Numbered from the stretch's first letter, positions 1 to 8,828 are shown. The stretch: 64,000 nucleotides of DNA from Bacillus sp. ISL-18 (GCF_018613415.1 NZ_JAGGQG010000023.1:1-64000), one strand, 5' to 3'. Translations and numbers: made by a program. Notes: generated from the letters alone by a model not told the origin.

Positions 1-81
1 CCATAGTTATAAGCGAACTCGTTTTTACTTCTTCTATATATTATCTAGTTTTGAGAGAATGAACTTCTTTCAACTAAATAG

Positions 82-197
<116 letters not shown>

Positions 198-225
198 TGT
201 TTATCTAATTAAACAAATGTAACAT

Positions 226-249
226 TTTTTATTATCGCGGGGTGGAGCA
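226..249 (+). repeat. Duplicated leader and 5' end of tRNA-Met
   Basis: These 24 bases recur exactly at 368-391, 142 bases downstream, where they form the leader and the first 14 bases of the intact tRNA-Met. Here the tRNA sequence breaks off after CGCGGGGTGGAGCA, so this is a 5' tRNA fragment. The DNA between the copies (250-367) contains no gene. It includes a small palindrome, GGAGCATGCTCC. Confidence 0.85.
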
Positions 250-377
250 ACGAGCGTTGCTTCAATGAATAATCTGCGAGTTGTAACCATTGAGCTGCTG
301 CTTGAATAAGCTTTCTGAGATGGGGACAGTCAGTAACAAAACATGGAGCATGCTCCAAACTTTATACTTTTTATTAT

Positions 378-451
<74 letters not shown>

Positions 452-454
452 TTT

Positions 455-531
455 GGTCTGGTAGTTCAGTTGGTTAGAATGCCTGCCTGTCACGCAGGAG
501 GTCGCGGGTTCGAGTCCCGTCCAGACCGCCA
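455..531 (+). tRNA. tRNA-Asp (GTC)
   Basis: The acceptor stem GGTCTGG pairs with CCAGACC, the anticodon is GTC in the loop CTGTCAC, the T-loop is GGTTCGAGTCC, and the terminal CCA is encoded. It is the last gene of the rRNA-tRNA cluster. An open reading frame on the opposite strand runs through it and is an artefact. Confidence 0.96.
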
Positions 532-715
532 TATTTTTTCAAAACTAGTCGAAACATGGTTTTCGTCTTTTTTTTTTGCCTTAAAATACAGGGTAAAAGG
601 TGAAATACCTTTTTGAATATTTTTTAATGAAGACTTTTGAATTTCTAACTCTTTCATCTTACTTAGACCGATCCGTTTATCTTTAACGGACAGTTTTTTA
701 AAAGGTCCGATGAAA

Positions 716-783
716 TTGTCCAATAGACCAGTGCTAATGGACATTTTATTAGGAAATCGGAGGGATTTGTCCAATAGAGCAGT
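716..783. repeat. Direct repeat pair in a gene-free stretch (532-894)
   Basis: TTGTCCAATAGACCAGT (716-732) and TTGTCCAATAGAGCAGT (767-783) differ at one base. They lie in a 360-base stretch downstream of tRNA-Asp that holds no convincing gene. The opposite strand is open here but reads into tRNA-Asp, so coding is unlikely. The function of the repeats is unknown. Confidence 0.5.
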
Positions 784-894
784 TGTTCTATTTATAACAA
801 AGAACAAAATCCAAGTGAAACCTTGTAACGCTGCTTCATCCCCTGATGAGTACAAATTAAAGCCAAAATTCTTATAAACTACATAGGTATTCAC

Positions 895-922
895 CCTTAG
901 GAAGTATCCTAAGGTTTTTTTT
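895..922 (+). terminator. Rho-independent terminator
   Basis: CCTTAGGA and TCCTAAGG form a perfect 8-bp stem around the loop AGTA, followed by eight T. It would end transcription coming from the rRNA/tRNA side, about 60 bases before tsaE. Confidence 0.85.
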
Positions 923-981
923 ATACCTAAATAAGGGTAAAATGAAACTAAAGTATTGTTAGAGTAAAGTTAGGTGATTGG

Positions 982-1434
982 ATGAAGGAATTTGAATTAA
1001 CGACATCAAGTGACAGTGATACTTCGCAATTTGCGGAAAGACTCGCAACGTATCTGCAGCCAGGCGACGTTATTGCTCTTGAGGGCGACCTTGGTGCTGG
1101 AAAAACTACGTTTACTAAAGGCTTAGCCAAGGGATTAGAAGTAAAAAAGACAGTGAATAGTCCTACCTTTACAATCATCAAAGAATATCGAGGACGGCTT
1201 CCATTGTATCATATGGATGTATACCGAGTAGCTGATGCATACGAAGACCTAGGCTTTGATGAATACTTTGAAGGGGAAGGAGTTACCGTTGTGGAATGGG
1301 CTCATCTTATTGAAGAGCAGCTGCCAGAAGAACGGCTAACCATCTTTTTATACCATCAAGGTCAGGATCAGCGGAAAATTGTCTTACAGCCTAAAGGACA
1401 AAGATATGAGCAATTATGTAAGGAGATAGTTTAG
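982..1434 (+). CDS. tsaE: tRNA t6A biosynthesis ATPase TsaE
   Basis: TsaE is the ATPase partner of TsaB and TsaD in forming N6-threonylcarbamoyladenosine at A37 of ANN-decoding tRNAs. The 150-residue protein has a P-loop at about residues 35-43 (GDLGAGKTT), then the family motifs HMDVYR and EWAH. Its length fits the family, which is YdiB in B. subtilis. Its stop codon directly abuts the tsaB start codon, so the two are translationally linked. All three partners of the complex sit in this operon with rimI, in the B. subtilis ydiBCDE order. Confidence 0.95.
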   Translation: MKEFELTTSSDSDTSQFAERLATYLQPGDVIALEGDLGAGKTTFTKGLAKGLEVKKTVNSPTFTIIKEYRGRLPLYHMDVYRVADAYEDLGFDEYFEGEGVTVVEWAHLIEEQLPEERLTIFLYHQGQDQRKIVLQPKGQRYEQLCKEIV

Positions 1435-2142
1435 ATGACCATTTTAGCGATAGATACTTCTAATTATGTTTTAGGAGTAGCGCTGTTAGAGGATAATCAA
1501 GTGCTTGGTGAATATATTACCAACTTAAAGAAAAACCACTCTGTTCGAATAATGCCTGCAATCGAAACCTTAATGAAGGATTGCGACAGAGTACCTGCTG
1601 ATTTAACGAAGATCGTGGTTGCAAAAGGGCCTGGATCTTATACAGGAGTTAGAATAGGCGTAACCGTTGCAAAAACGTTAGCCTGGACCTTAAATATACC
1701 CCTAGTTGGGATTTCAAGCCTTGAAATTTTAGCAGCTGGAACAGGGCGATACTTTGATGGGTACGTATCACCAATATTTGATGCCAGAAGGGGGCAGGTA
1801 TATACAGCTCTCTATCAATATCAAAACAGTAAGTTAACAGCTGTAAGACAGGATCAGCTCGTTATGTTGACTGACTGGGCCGTTGATCTACAAGAAATGG
1901 ACAAACCTATTTTATTTGTCGGAAATGATTTACCATTGCATCAGGCTAAAATTGAAGAGATTTTAGGCAATAAAGCAATCTTTGCGGGTGTAACAGAGCA
2001 CAATCCTCGTCCAGCAGAACTGGCGGGATTAGGGCAGGATAAACCAGGTGAAGATTTACATACCTTTGTTCCCAATTATATTCGCTTGGCAGAAGCGGAA
2101 GCAAAATGGCTGGAGGCAAAGGGAAAAATTCTAAATGGATAG
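1435..2142 (+). CDS. tsaB: tRNA t6A biosynthesis protein TsaB
   Basis: TsaB is the inactive paralogue of TsaD. It scaffolds the t6A complex in the cytoplasm. The 235-residue protein shows the ASKHA-fold start (ILAIDTSNYVLGVAL) and the family motif GPGSYTGVRIGV near residue 63. The ATG follows the tsaE stop with no gap, and rimI begins 12 bases after its stop. Equivalent to YdiC of B. subtilis. Confidence 0.95.
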   Translation: MTILAIDTSNYVLGVALLEDNQVLGEYITNLKKNHSVRIMPAIETLMKDCDRVPADLTKIVVAKGPGSYTGVRIGVTVAKTLAWTLNIPLVGISSLEILAAGTGRYFDGYVSPIFDARRGQVYTALYQYQNSKLTAVRQDQLVMLTDWAVDLQEMDKPILFVGNDLPLHQAKIEEILGNKAIFAGVTEHNPRPAELAGLGQDKPGEDLHTFVPNYIRLAEAEAKWLEAKGKILNG

Positions 2143-2154
2143 GGTTAGAGATAA

Positions 2155-2604
2155 ATGGTAGATTCTTATGTTTTTCGTTTTATGAGGGAAGAGGATATTG
2201 ACCAGGTATTAGAAGTTGAGCATGCCTCCTTTACCACACCATGGAGTCGCGAGGCATTTTTTAATGAAATACACAATAATAAATTTGCCGTTTATATTGT
2301 CCTTGAGGAAAATGAAAAAATTGTTGGATATTGCGGAACATGGGTAGTCATTGATGAAGCCCATGTAACCAATATAGCGATTCGTCCGGAATATAGAGGC
2401 AAGAAACTGGGCGAAGCTTTATTATCAAAACTAATCTCGACAACCCGAGAAATGGGAGCAAGGAGTATGACACTTGAAGTCCGTGTGACCAATCATGTCG
2501 CTCAATCCCTTTACCGAAAATTCGGTTTTCAAAACGGCGGGATTCGAAAAAATTATTATTCCGATAATCAGGAAGATGCATTAATTATGTGGGTGAACTT
2601 ATGA
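2155..2604 (+). CDS. rimI: Ribosomal protein S18 alanine N-acetyltransferase RimI
   Basis: A GNAT-family acetyltransferase that, by family, acetylates the N-terminal alanine of ribosomal protein S18. The 149 residues contain the acetyl-CoA binding motif (IRPEYRGKKLGEALL) and the C-terminal YRKFGF motif of RimI proteins. It lies between tsaB and tsaD as in B. subtilis (ydiD). Its stop codon overlaps the tsaD start in an ATGA junction. Confidence 0.93.
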   Translation: MVDSYVFRFMREEDIDQVLEVEHASFTTPWSREAFFNEIHNNKFAVYIVLEENEKIVGYCGTWVVIDEAHVTNIAIRPEYRGKKLGEALLSKLISTTREMGARSMTLEVRVTNHVAQSLYRKFGFQNGGIRKNYYSDNQEDALIMWVNL

Positions 2605-3626
2605 CAAAAGATTTATGGGTATTAGGAATTGAAACTAGCTGTGATGAAACCGCCGTTGCGATTATAAAAAATGGCCGTGAAATCGCAGCGAATGTGGTGG
2701 CATCACAAATTGAGAGTCATAAAAGATTTGGCGGGGTTGTACCTGAAATCGCCTCTCGTCACCATGTTGAACAAATAACAATCGTAATAGAAGAAGCATT
2801 ACGCCAGGCTAAGCTAACGTTTTCGGAAATAGATGCTATCGCGGTTACAGAAGGCCCTGGTTTAGTGGGCGCGTTATTAATTGGCGTAAATGCTGCTAAG
2901 GCGCTTGCCTTCGCTCATAACAAGCCACTGGTGCCAGTTCATCATATCGCTGGTCATATTTATGCAAATAGGTTGGTAACTGAACTAAAATTCCCATTGC
3001 TGGCTCTTGTCGTTTCAGGCGGGCATACAGAGCTTGTTTATATGAAGGAGCATGGTCACTTTAAAGTGATTGGGGAAACAAGGGACGATGCTGCTGGTGA
3101 AGCGTATGATAAGGTGGCAAGAACTTTAAATATGCCTTATCCAGGCGGCCCTCATATTGATCGGCTGGCCCATGAAGGGAAACCGACCATTGATTTGCCA
3201 AGAGCATGGCTTGAGGAAGGATCGTACGACTTTAGTTTCAGTGGGTTAAAGTCAGCCGTTATCAACACGGTTCACAATGCAGAGCAGCGCGGCGAGGTAA
3301 TTGCCCCTGAGGACTTAGCAGCAAGCTTTCAAGAAAGTGTCATTGAAGTGCTTGTGAAAAAGACAGAGAGAGCTGTTGCAGAGTACAAAGTTAACCAGCT
3401 AGTAGTTGCAGGTGGTGTTGCTGCGAATAAGGGACTAAGAACCGCCTTGGAACAAACCTTTTCAAAACACCCTGAGGTTGAATTGGTGATTCCCCCTCTT
3501 TCATTATGTACGGATAATGCAGCAATGATTGCTGCAGCCGGCAGTGTGATGTTTGAAAAAGGAATCAGGGCTGGCTTGAACCTTAATGCCAATCCTGGAC
3601 TCGATATTGAATTATATAATGAATAG
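2601..3626 (+). CDS. tsaD: tRNA N6-adenosine threonylcarbamoyltransferase TsaD
   Basis: TsaD transfers the threonylcarbamoyl group from threonylcarbamoyl-AMP to A37 of tRNA. The metal-binding pair H115/H119 (HHIAGH), the start motif GIETSCDETA, the VSGGHTELVYM motif and CTDNAAMI near the end are all present. The length of 341 residues is normal for the family (formerly Gcp/YdiE). An in-frame ATG at 2589 exists, but the ATG at 2601 is preferred because it forms a 4-base ATGA overlap with the rimI stop and gives the usual N-terminus. Confidence 0.96.
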   Translation: MTKDLWVLGIETSCDETAVAIIKNGREIAANVVASQIESHKRFGGVVPEIASRHHVEQITIVIEEALRQAKLTFSEIDAIAVTEGPGLVGALLIGVNAAKALAFAHNKPLVPVHHIAGHIYANRLVTELKFPLLALVVSGGHTELVYMKEHGHFKVIGETRDDAAGEAYDKVARTLNMPYPGGPHIDRLAHEGKPTIDLPRAWLEEGSYDFSFSGLKSAVINTVHNAEQRGEVIAPEDLAASFQESVIEVLVKKTERAVAEYKVNQLVVAGGVAANKGLRTALEQTFSKHPEVELVIPPLSLCTDNAAMIAAAGSVMFEKGIRAGLNLNANPGLDIELYNE

Positions 3627-3627
3627 T

Positions 3628-3651
3628 CCTTCCGAATCGGAAGGGCTTTTT
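3628..3651 (+). terminator. Terminator after tsaD
   Basis: CCTTCC and GGAAGG form a stem with a GAATC loop, followed by CTTTTT. It begins two bases after the tsaD stop codon and closes the t6A operon. Confidence 0.85.
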
Positions 3652-3752
3652 CAATTTAGAACTTCTCAGTTGAAGCACTCCACCAGGAGGCCATACGCCG
3701 CTGACTAGGGCGCTTGCGCTTTTCTTACGAGTTTCTGTCGATATTAAGCACC

Positions 3753-3920
3753 TGTGGATAAAATATTCTGAAAAATAAAAAACATATTCACAATTTGTGG
3801 ATAGATATCAACAATCTGTTGATAGTGTGGATAAAATTGGGGATAACTGTGGATAATGTGGAAAACTGCGACGAATGTTTATATTTATGCTATCTAAAAT
3901 GTGCGTAACCTTGTGGACAA
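3753..3920 (-). promoter_or_regulatory. DnaA-box cluster between tsaD and ydiF
   Basis: Three perfect DnaA boxes, TTATCCACA on the minus strand, lie at 3753-3761, 3826-3834 and 3848-3856. Four more with one mismatch lie at 3796-3804, 3838-3846, 3857-3865 and 3912-3920. All seven have the same orientation, and no gene occupies 3652-3969. The equivalent gcp-ydiF gap of B. subtilis is, to my recollection, one of the chromosomal DnaA-box clusters that bind DnaA and moderate replication initiation. Confidence 0.85.
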
Positions 3921-3934
3921 CTAAATTTCTTGCT

Positions 3935-3963
3935 AAAAAAAAACCGGGAAAATACTCCCGGTT
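3935..3963 (-). terminator. Terminator after ydiF
   Basis: Read on the minus strand, AACCGGGA and TCCCGGTT form a stem with a short loop followed by a run of T. It lies just past the ydiF stop codon. Confidence 0.88.
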
Positions 3964-3969
3964 TCGTCA

Positions 3970-5889
3970 TTATTCGGCAAGAGCCGCCCATTCATCCATC
4001 AACTGCTCAAGTTCTGTTTTTGCTTTTTCAGTAAGTAGATTAATTTCTAATACCCTTTCATGGTCTTGAAAAACCTCTGGGTCACATAACTGTTGTTCAA
4101 ACGCTTGAATTTGCTCCTCAAGTTCCTCAATTCGCTGTTCCACTTCATCTAAGCGTCTTTTTCGCTGACGTTCAAGTTTTTTACTCTCTTTATCCTGTTG
4201 ATAACTATTTTTTTCGGGTGAATCCTTTTCAGCCGTTTTCTTAGCAGCGTCCGCTAGTGCCAGTGCGGCTAATTCTTCCTGCTCGAGCTTCTTATCAACA
4301 TAATAATCATAATCTCCCAAATACTCTAGGCTGCCCTTAGGACTCAACTCCAGCACCTTAGTAGCAATCCGGTTAATGAAATATCGATCATGTGAGACGA
4401 AAAGGATCGTACCAGGATAATCAATCAAGGCATTTTCAAGTACTTCTTTGCTGTCGAGGTCGAGGTGGTTCGTTGGCTCATCTAGAATCAGCAAATTGGC
4501 TTTTTCTAGCATAAGCTTGGCAAGGGCGAGCCGTGCTTTTTCACCGCCGCTTAAGGTGGAGACAATTTTCAACACATCGTCGCCGGAAAAGAGGAAATTG
4601 CCTAAAACTGTCCGGATTTCCTTTTCGCTTTTTAATGGATAATCATCCCATAATTCATTTAACACTCGTTTATTTGAGGTTAATTCTGCTTGCTCCTGAT
4701 CATAGTAGCCAATGGCAAGATTGGTCCCATAGCGGATGGTCCCCGCTAATTGCGGCAGCTTCTTGACAATGGTCTTTAAGAGAGTGGATTTCCCAATTCC
4801 ATTCGGTCCGACTAATGCAATACTTTCTCCTTTATAGGCGCGGAACGAAATATCCTCCGAGACCTTTTTACCTTCATAGCCTACAGCCAAGGAATCTACC
4901 GCTAACACATCGTTGCCGCTTTGTTTTTCAATTTCAAAAGAGAAAGTGGCTGATTTCTCATCGCCAAGCGGCCGGTCCATTAACTCCATTTTATCTAGCT
5001 TTTTACGACGGCTTTGCGCGCGTTTCGTGGTGGAGGCCCTAGCGAGATTGCGTTGAATAAAGTCTTGCAGATTCGCAACCTCTTGTTGCTGTTTTTCATA
5101 GAGTTTCATATCGCGCTCATAATTGGCAGCCTTTTGATCAAGATAGGCACTATAGTTCCCGGTAAACCGTTGGATTTGTTTCCGTGATACTTCATAAACT
5201 TGGGTGACCACTTTATCTAAAAAATAACGGTCATGGGAAACAATCAAAATGGCACCATCATATCCCTGTAAATATTGCTCCAGCCAGGAAAGGGTTTCGA
5301 TGTCGAGATGGTTTGTTGGCTCGTCCAATATTAAAATATCAGGTTTTGTTAATAACAGCTTTCCTAAAGCGAGCCGGGTCTTTTGCCCTCCGCTTAAGCT
5401 TGTGATCATCAGAGAATTATCATGAAAGTTTAATCCATAAAGGACAGAGCGAATATCCGCCTCATATTGATAGCCGCCTTGTTCTTTAAATTTCACCTGA
5501 AGCTGATCATATTCTTTTAAAATACGCTCGTATTTTGCACTGTCTTCAAAAATACTAGGATCGGCCATTTGTTCTTCGAGCTGGCGAAGCGACTTTTCCA
5601 TCAATCGAAGCGGTTCGAAGACGGTTAACATCTCATCCCAAATCGACAAATTTGATTCTAGTCCGGTATTTTGTGCTAAATATCCGATGGTTACATCCTT
5701 AGGTTTAATAATCTCGCCGCCATCATGGGACAGGTGTCCGGCGATAATCTTTAATAACGTTGATTTCCCAGCGCCATTTCGGCCGACAAGAGCAACGCGG
5801 TCGCGGGTTTGTAATTCAAGCTTTATATTCGATAAAATAAGGTCAGCACCATAATATTTTTGCAGTTGGTTTACTTGTAGTAAAATCAT
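3970..5889 (-). CDS. ydiF: ABC-F family ATPase YdiF
   Basis: A soluble ABC-F protein, a family that acts on the ribosome as translation factors or antibiotic-protection proteins. The 639 residues carry two ATPase domains in tandem. The first has Walker A GRNGAGKST (36-44) and signature LSGGQKTRLAL. The second has GPNGIGKST and LSGGEKARLAL. An interdomain linker and a charged C-terminal coiled coil of about 90 residues are also seen. There are no membrane segments. It faces tsaD and is divergent from moaC, exactly as ydiF is in B. subtilis. Its precise ribosomal role is not established from sequence. Confidence 0.92.
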   Translation of the reverse strand: MILLQVNQLQKYYGADLILSNIKLELQTRDRVALVGRNGAGKSTLLKIIAGHLSHDGGEIIKPKDVTIGYLAQNTGLESNLSIWDEMLTVFEPLRLMEKSLRQLEEQMADPSIFEDSAKYERILKEYDQLQVKFKEQGGYQYEADIRSVLYGLNFHDNSLMITSLSGGQKTRLALGKLLLTKPDILILDEPTNHLDIETLSWLEQYLQGYDGAILIVSHDRYFLDKVVTQVYEVSRKQIQRFTGNYSAYLDQKAANYERDMKLYEKQQQEVANLQDFIQRNLARASTTKRAQSRRKKLDKMELMDRPLGDEKSATFSFEIEKQSGNDVLAVDSLAVGYEGKKVSEDISFRAYKGESIALVGPNGIGKSTLLKTIVKKLPQLAGTIRYGTNLAIGYYDQEQAELTSNKRVLNELWDDYPLKSEKEIRTVLGNFLFSGDDVLKIVSTLSGGEKARLALAKLMLEKANLLILDEPTNHLDLDSKEVLENALIDYPGTILFVSHDRYFINRIATKVLELSPKGSLEYLGDYDYYVDKKLEQEELAALALADAAKKTAEKDSPEKNSYQQDKESKKLERQRKRRLDEVEQRIEELEEQIQAFEQQLCDPEVFQDHERVLEINLLTEKAKTELEQLMDEWAALAE

Positions 5890-5963
5890 TTCTATTCACC
5901 TCTATTTAAAAAACAAAACGTAGGATTATGCCATTATAGGATACAAGCTATAGTCCATTTCAT

Positions 5964-5993
5964 CTTATAAGTGAAATCTTTCACTTATATAAG
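5964..5993. promoter_or_regulatory. Inverted repeat, Rex-operator-like
   Basis: The arms CTTATAAGTGAAA and TTTCACTTATATAAG flank a 2-base centre. The inner 18 bases (5969-5986, AAGTGAAATCTTTCACTT) differ from the Rex consensus TTGTGAANNNNTTCACAA only at the two outer bases of each arm. It lies in the divergent ydiF-moaC gap (5890-6159), upstream of the ydiF start and 0.7 kb before rex. Binding by Rex is inferred only. Confidence 0.45.
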
Positions 5994-6159
5994 AAACAAA
6001 TCGGTCTCTGCTATATAAATAGTGTACCGTATTAGCGTAAGGTCGGCAATAAAGTGAGGTTTTATGGCACCTTTTTCAAGAAAAAGTGCATATTCGTTCA
6101 AACTTTCACACACATTGTGGTAAAAATAGTGTATTATTTTTTCGTAGGGGGATTTTTTT

Positions 6160-6657
6160 ATGTCAGAATTTACGCATTTCAATGACGAAGGCAGAGCGAA
6201 AATGGTGGATGTTAGTGACAAACCCGAAACGACACGAACGGCTCTTGCTCATTCGAGTATTACTGTAAGTGAGGAAATCTATCAAAAAATAACGAACCAT
6301 GAGATGAAAAAAGGCGATGTGTTAGCGGTCGCACAGGTAGCGGCGGTAATGGCTGCCAAAAAAACATGGGACATTATTCCAATGTGTCACCCGATTCCAT
6401 TAACAGGGGTCAATATATCCTTTTCATGGGAAAAAGGCCGAAATGAGAGCCATCAATTGCATATTGCTGCAGCCGTGAAAACAAAAGGAAATACAGGTGT
6501 TGAAATGGAAGCGCTCACAGCTGCCTCAGCTTGCGCTTTAACCGTTTATGATATGTGCAAGGCAGTAGATAAAGGTATGATCATTGGACCGACATACTTA
6601 GTTGAGAAAACAGGCGGAAAAAATGGAGACTTTAAAAGAACAGAGCAAGTTAAATAA
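6160..6657 (+). CDS. moaC: Cyclic pyranopterin monophosphate synthase MoaC
   Basis: MoaC acts with the radical SAM enzyme MoaA in the first step of molybdenum cofactor synthesis, forming cyclic pyranopterin phosphate from the GTP-derived intermediate. The family motifs MCHPIPLTG, GVEMEALTAAS and YDMCKA are all present in a typical 165-residue protein. A GTAGGGGGA ribosome binding site precedes the ATG. No other moa gene is in the window. It lies between ydiF and rex, as in B. subtilis. Confidence 0.95.
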   Translation: MSEFTHFNDEGRAKMVDVSDKPETTRTALAHSSITVSEEIYQKITNHEMKKGDVLAVAQVAAVMAAKKTWDIIPMCHPIPLTGVNISFSWEKGRNESHQLHIAAAVKTKGNTGVEMEALTAASACALTVYDMCKAVDKGMIIGPTYLVEKTGGKNGDFKRTEQVK

Positions 6658-6692
6658 TATTTATTCATTTTGGGAATGGGGTGTGGGAGATT

Positions 6693-7346
6693 ATGAGTAA
6701 TGAAACGATGAAGATACCACAGGCGACAGCCAAACGGCTGCCCCTCTATTATCGGTTTTTAAAAAATCTGCATACTTCCGGGAAACAAAGAGTTTCGTCT
6801 GCGGAACTAAGTGAAGCCGTAAAGGTAGACAGTGCAACGATTCGCCGAGATTTTTCTTACTTTGGAGCCTTAGGGAAGAAAGGATACGGCTACAATGTCA
6901 ATTATCTGTTAACCTTTTTCCGTAAGACACTTGATCAAGATGAGCTAACAAAGGTTGCGTTAATCGGAGTTGGTAATTTAGGAACCGCCTTTTTGAACTA
7001 TAATTTCTTAAAAAACAATAATACCAAAATAGAGGTTGCTTTTGATGTTGATCCGGAAAAAATGGGAGGAAAAGTTCGGGAAGTTCCTGTTTATCCCATG
7101 GAGGATCTCGAAAAGGTGCTCTTAGAGGAAAAGATATCCGTTGTTATTCTTACGGTGCCAGCCCCTGTTGCCCAAGTGATTACCGACAGGCTGGCAAAGG
7201 CAGAAGTCAGAGGGATTTTGAACTTTACACCGGCACGACTAAATGTTCCTGCATCGATTAGGGTACATCACATTGACTTGGCAGTTGAACTGCAGTCGTT
7301 AGTCTACTTCTTAAAACATTATCCAACAGAAGAAATAGAAGAATAA
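6693..7346 (+). CDS. rex: Redox-sensing transcriptional repressor Rex
   Basis: Rex represses fermentation and respiration genes when the NADH/NAD ratio is low and leaves DNA when NADH binds. The winged-helix domain (about residues 7-80, including ATIRRDFSYFGALGKKGYGY) is followed by a Rossmann domain with GVGNLG (92-97) and a domain-swapped C-terminal helix. A GTG at 6681 is also open. The ATG at 6693 gives 217 residues, close to the B. subtilis protein, although its GGGAG motif is only three bases away. The terminator downstream closes a short transcript. Confidence 0.94.
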   Translation: MSNETMKIPQATAKRLPLYYRFLKNLHTSGKQRVSSAELSEAVKVDSATIRRDFSYFGALGKKGYGYNVNYLLTFFRKTLDQDELTKVALIGVGNLGTAFLNYNFLKNNNTKIEVAFDVDPEKMGGKVREVPVYPMEDLEKVLLEEKISVVILTVPAPVAQVITDRLAKAEVRGILNFTPARLNVPASIRVHHIDLAVELQSLVYFLKHYPTEEIEE

Positions 7347-7356
7347 TAAGGAAAAG

Positions 7357-7393
7357 GTGTTTCACTTACAAAAATTAGTGAAACACTTTTTTT
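7357..7393 (+). terminator. Terminator after rex
   Basis: GTGTTTCACT and AGTGAAACAC form a perfect 10-bp stem followed by seven T. The stem contains a Rex-like GTGAA/TTCAC pair, but the spacing does not fit an operator. Confidence 0.9.
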
Positions 7394-7407
7394 ACATCTT
7401 TACTAGC

Positions 7408-7431
7408 GTAACAGTGTTATGTTACACTGTT
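7408..7431. promoter_or_regulatory. Overlapping palindromes upstream of yhbD
   Basis: AACAGTGT-N6-ACACTGTT (7410-7431) and GTAACA-N6-TGTTAC (7408-7425) overlap, about 20-45 bases before the yhbD start. YhbD begins with a MerR-like helix-turn-helix, so this is a candidate site for autoregulation. That link is inferred. Confidence 0.5.
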
Positions 7432-7453
7432 TTTAGAAAGGGGTTAACTAAAA

Positions 7454-8077
7454 ATGAGTGACGAGTTAATTTCAAAAAAAGAACTGCTGGAAATGGCTGA
7501 TATTTCTTATGGGCAGCTTTACCGGTGGAAACGGAAGGATCTGATCCCCGAAGAGTGGTTTATTCGAAAATCCACCTTTACTGGACAGGAAACGTTCTTT
7601 CCAAAGGAAAAGGTGTTAGAGCGGATTCATAAAATCCAGACCATGAAGGATAATTTATCTTTGGATGAATTGGCTGATATGTTTTCTCCAAATATTAGTG
7701 ATTTAAAGTTGGAAAAGGATGATCTTGTAAAACGTAACATTGTTTCACCTCCTGTTATGGATATCTATTTGGAAATGGATAAGGGCGGTCATCAGTTTAC
7801 TTTTTCAAGAATAATTGAAGTTTATGTATTGGAGAAACTTTTGCAGTCAGGTGAAATCAATTTAGAAGAAGGCAAAATGGTGCTTCAAGTCTTAAAGGAT
7901 CATACGCAGCTGATCAAACAGAAGAAATGTGAAGTAGTGATGACGAGAAAGCTTGGTGTATCATCCTGCCTGCTGCTTATCAATTCAGAGGGCGTTCATT
8001 TTGAACAGGGAACGAAAGTGGTCACTGTTTTATCAATTATGACATGTATGGAAGAAATCAAAGCGAAATTATTATAA
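7454..8077 (+). CDS. yhbD: YhbD-family (DUF4004) protein, MerR-like N-terminus
   Basis: A 207-residue soluble protein. Its first 65 residues (SKKELLEMADISYGQLYRWK, then KVLERIHKIQ) resemble a MerR-type DNA-binding helix-turn-helix. The remainder matches the DUF4004/YhbD family of unknown function. It is the first gene of a yhbD-bacE-bacF operon, the same order as yhbD-yhbE-yhbF in B. subtilis, and is only six bases from bacE. Regulation of the bactofilin genes is the natural guess but is not shown by the sequence. Confidence 0.8.
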   Translation: MSDELISKKELLEMADISYGQLYRWKRKDLIPEEWFIRKSTFTGQETFFPKEKVLERIHKIQTMKDNLSLDELADMFSPNISDLKLEKDDLVKRNIVSPPVMDIYLEMDKGGHQFTFSRIIEVYVLEKLLQSGEINLEEGKMVLQVLKDHTQLIKQKKCEVVMTRKLGVSSCLLLINSEGVHFEQGTKVVTVLSIMTCMEEIKAKLL

Positions 8078-8083
8078 GGGAGA

Positions 8084-8812
8084 ATGGCTATGGAAACGAA
8101 TCGAAGAGGCGACCTGGTCATCAATGGACTTGGTTCATCCAATGGGGGACATTTTTCGCTGGTGACGCTGAATGGAAGTGGGACCATTAATAGTGAGATC
8201 GAGTGTGAGGAATTAGAATGTAACGGCTCCGGAACGTTGAAGGGGAATGTAGCAGCCACAAATGTAAAAGTTAACGGCAATGCCCGGTTTCATGGAACGA
8301 TTGAGGGCGAGAAGCTGAAAGTGGATGGGACAGCTAAAGTTGCCCAAGATCTTTTAGTGAAAAACGTAAAGGTCTCCGGAAAAGTCAATGTTGAAGGCAA
8401 AGTAAAAGCAGAACAGATCGCCATTCATGGTATTTTAACCGTGGGTGAAGACTGTGAAGCTGAGAGTTTTAAAGGGAAATATCGCTTTACCATTGGCGGT
8501 CTTCTCAATGCAGAGGAAATCGATGTGGAGGTTTATGGGGAATGTAAGGCAAAGGAAATTGGCGGGCAGACCATTACCGTTAAACAACATAAAGGGTCGT
8601 TTATCGGTGCTATTTTTAAACCTTTTTTCAAAAACCAGTTAGAAACTGATTTGATTGAGGGCGACAAAATTGAGCTGGAAAATACCGTGGCAAAGGTGGT
8701 CCGAGGCCATCAAGTGAAAATAGGTCCGAATTGTCAGATCGGTGTGGTGGAGTATACGGATGAATTTTCTCAAGATAAAAATTCGGTTGTAGGGGATATT
8801 CAGAAGGTTTAG
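8084..8812 (+). CDS. bacE: Bactofilin BacE (YhbE)
   Basis: A polymer-forming cytoskeletal protein. The 242 residues are built almost entirely of short beta-helix repeats rich in V, G, K and N (for example VKVNGNARFHG and VKVSGKVNVEG), typical of bactofilins, with no membrane segment. The C-terminal part ends in VKIGPNCQIGVVEYTDEF, shared with the next gene. In B. subtilis BacE and BacF are linked to flagellar assembly and motility. A similar role here is inferred from homology and operon order. The start has the ribosome binding site AAGGGAGA. Confidence 0.85.
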   Translation: MAMETNRRGDLVINGLGSSNGGHFSLVTLNGSGTINSEIECEELECNGSGTLKGNVAATNVKVNGNARFHGTIEGEKLKVDGTAKVAQDLLVKNVKVSGKVNVEGKVKAEQIAIHGILTVGEDCEAESFKGKYRFTIGGLLNAEEIDVEVYGECKAKEIGGQTITVKQHKGSFIGAIFKPFFKNQLETDLIEGDKIELENTVAKVVRGHQVKIGPNCQIGVVEYTDEFSQDKNSVVGDIQKV

Positions 8813-8828
8813 GAGGAGGGAGAAGAAA

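Noticed and set aside
490..894. 134-codon open frame on the minus strand
   Set aside because: It reads through most of tRNA-Asp, has no family resemblance, and its tail (RDSNPRP) is a familiar tRNA-derived artefact.
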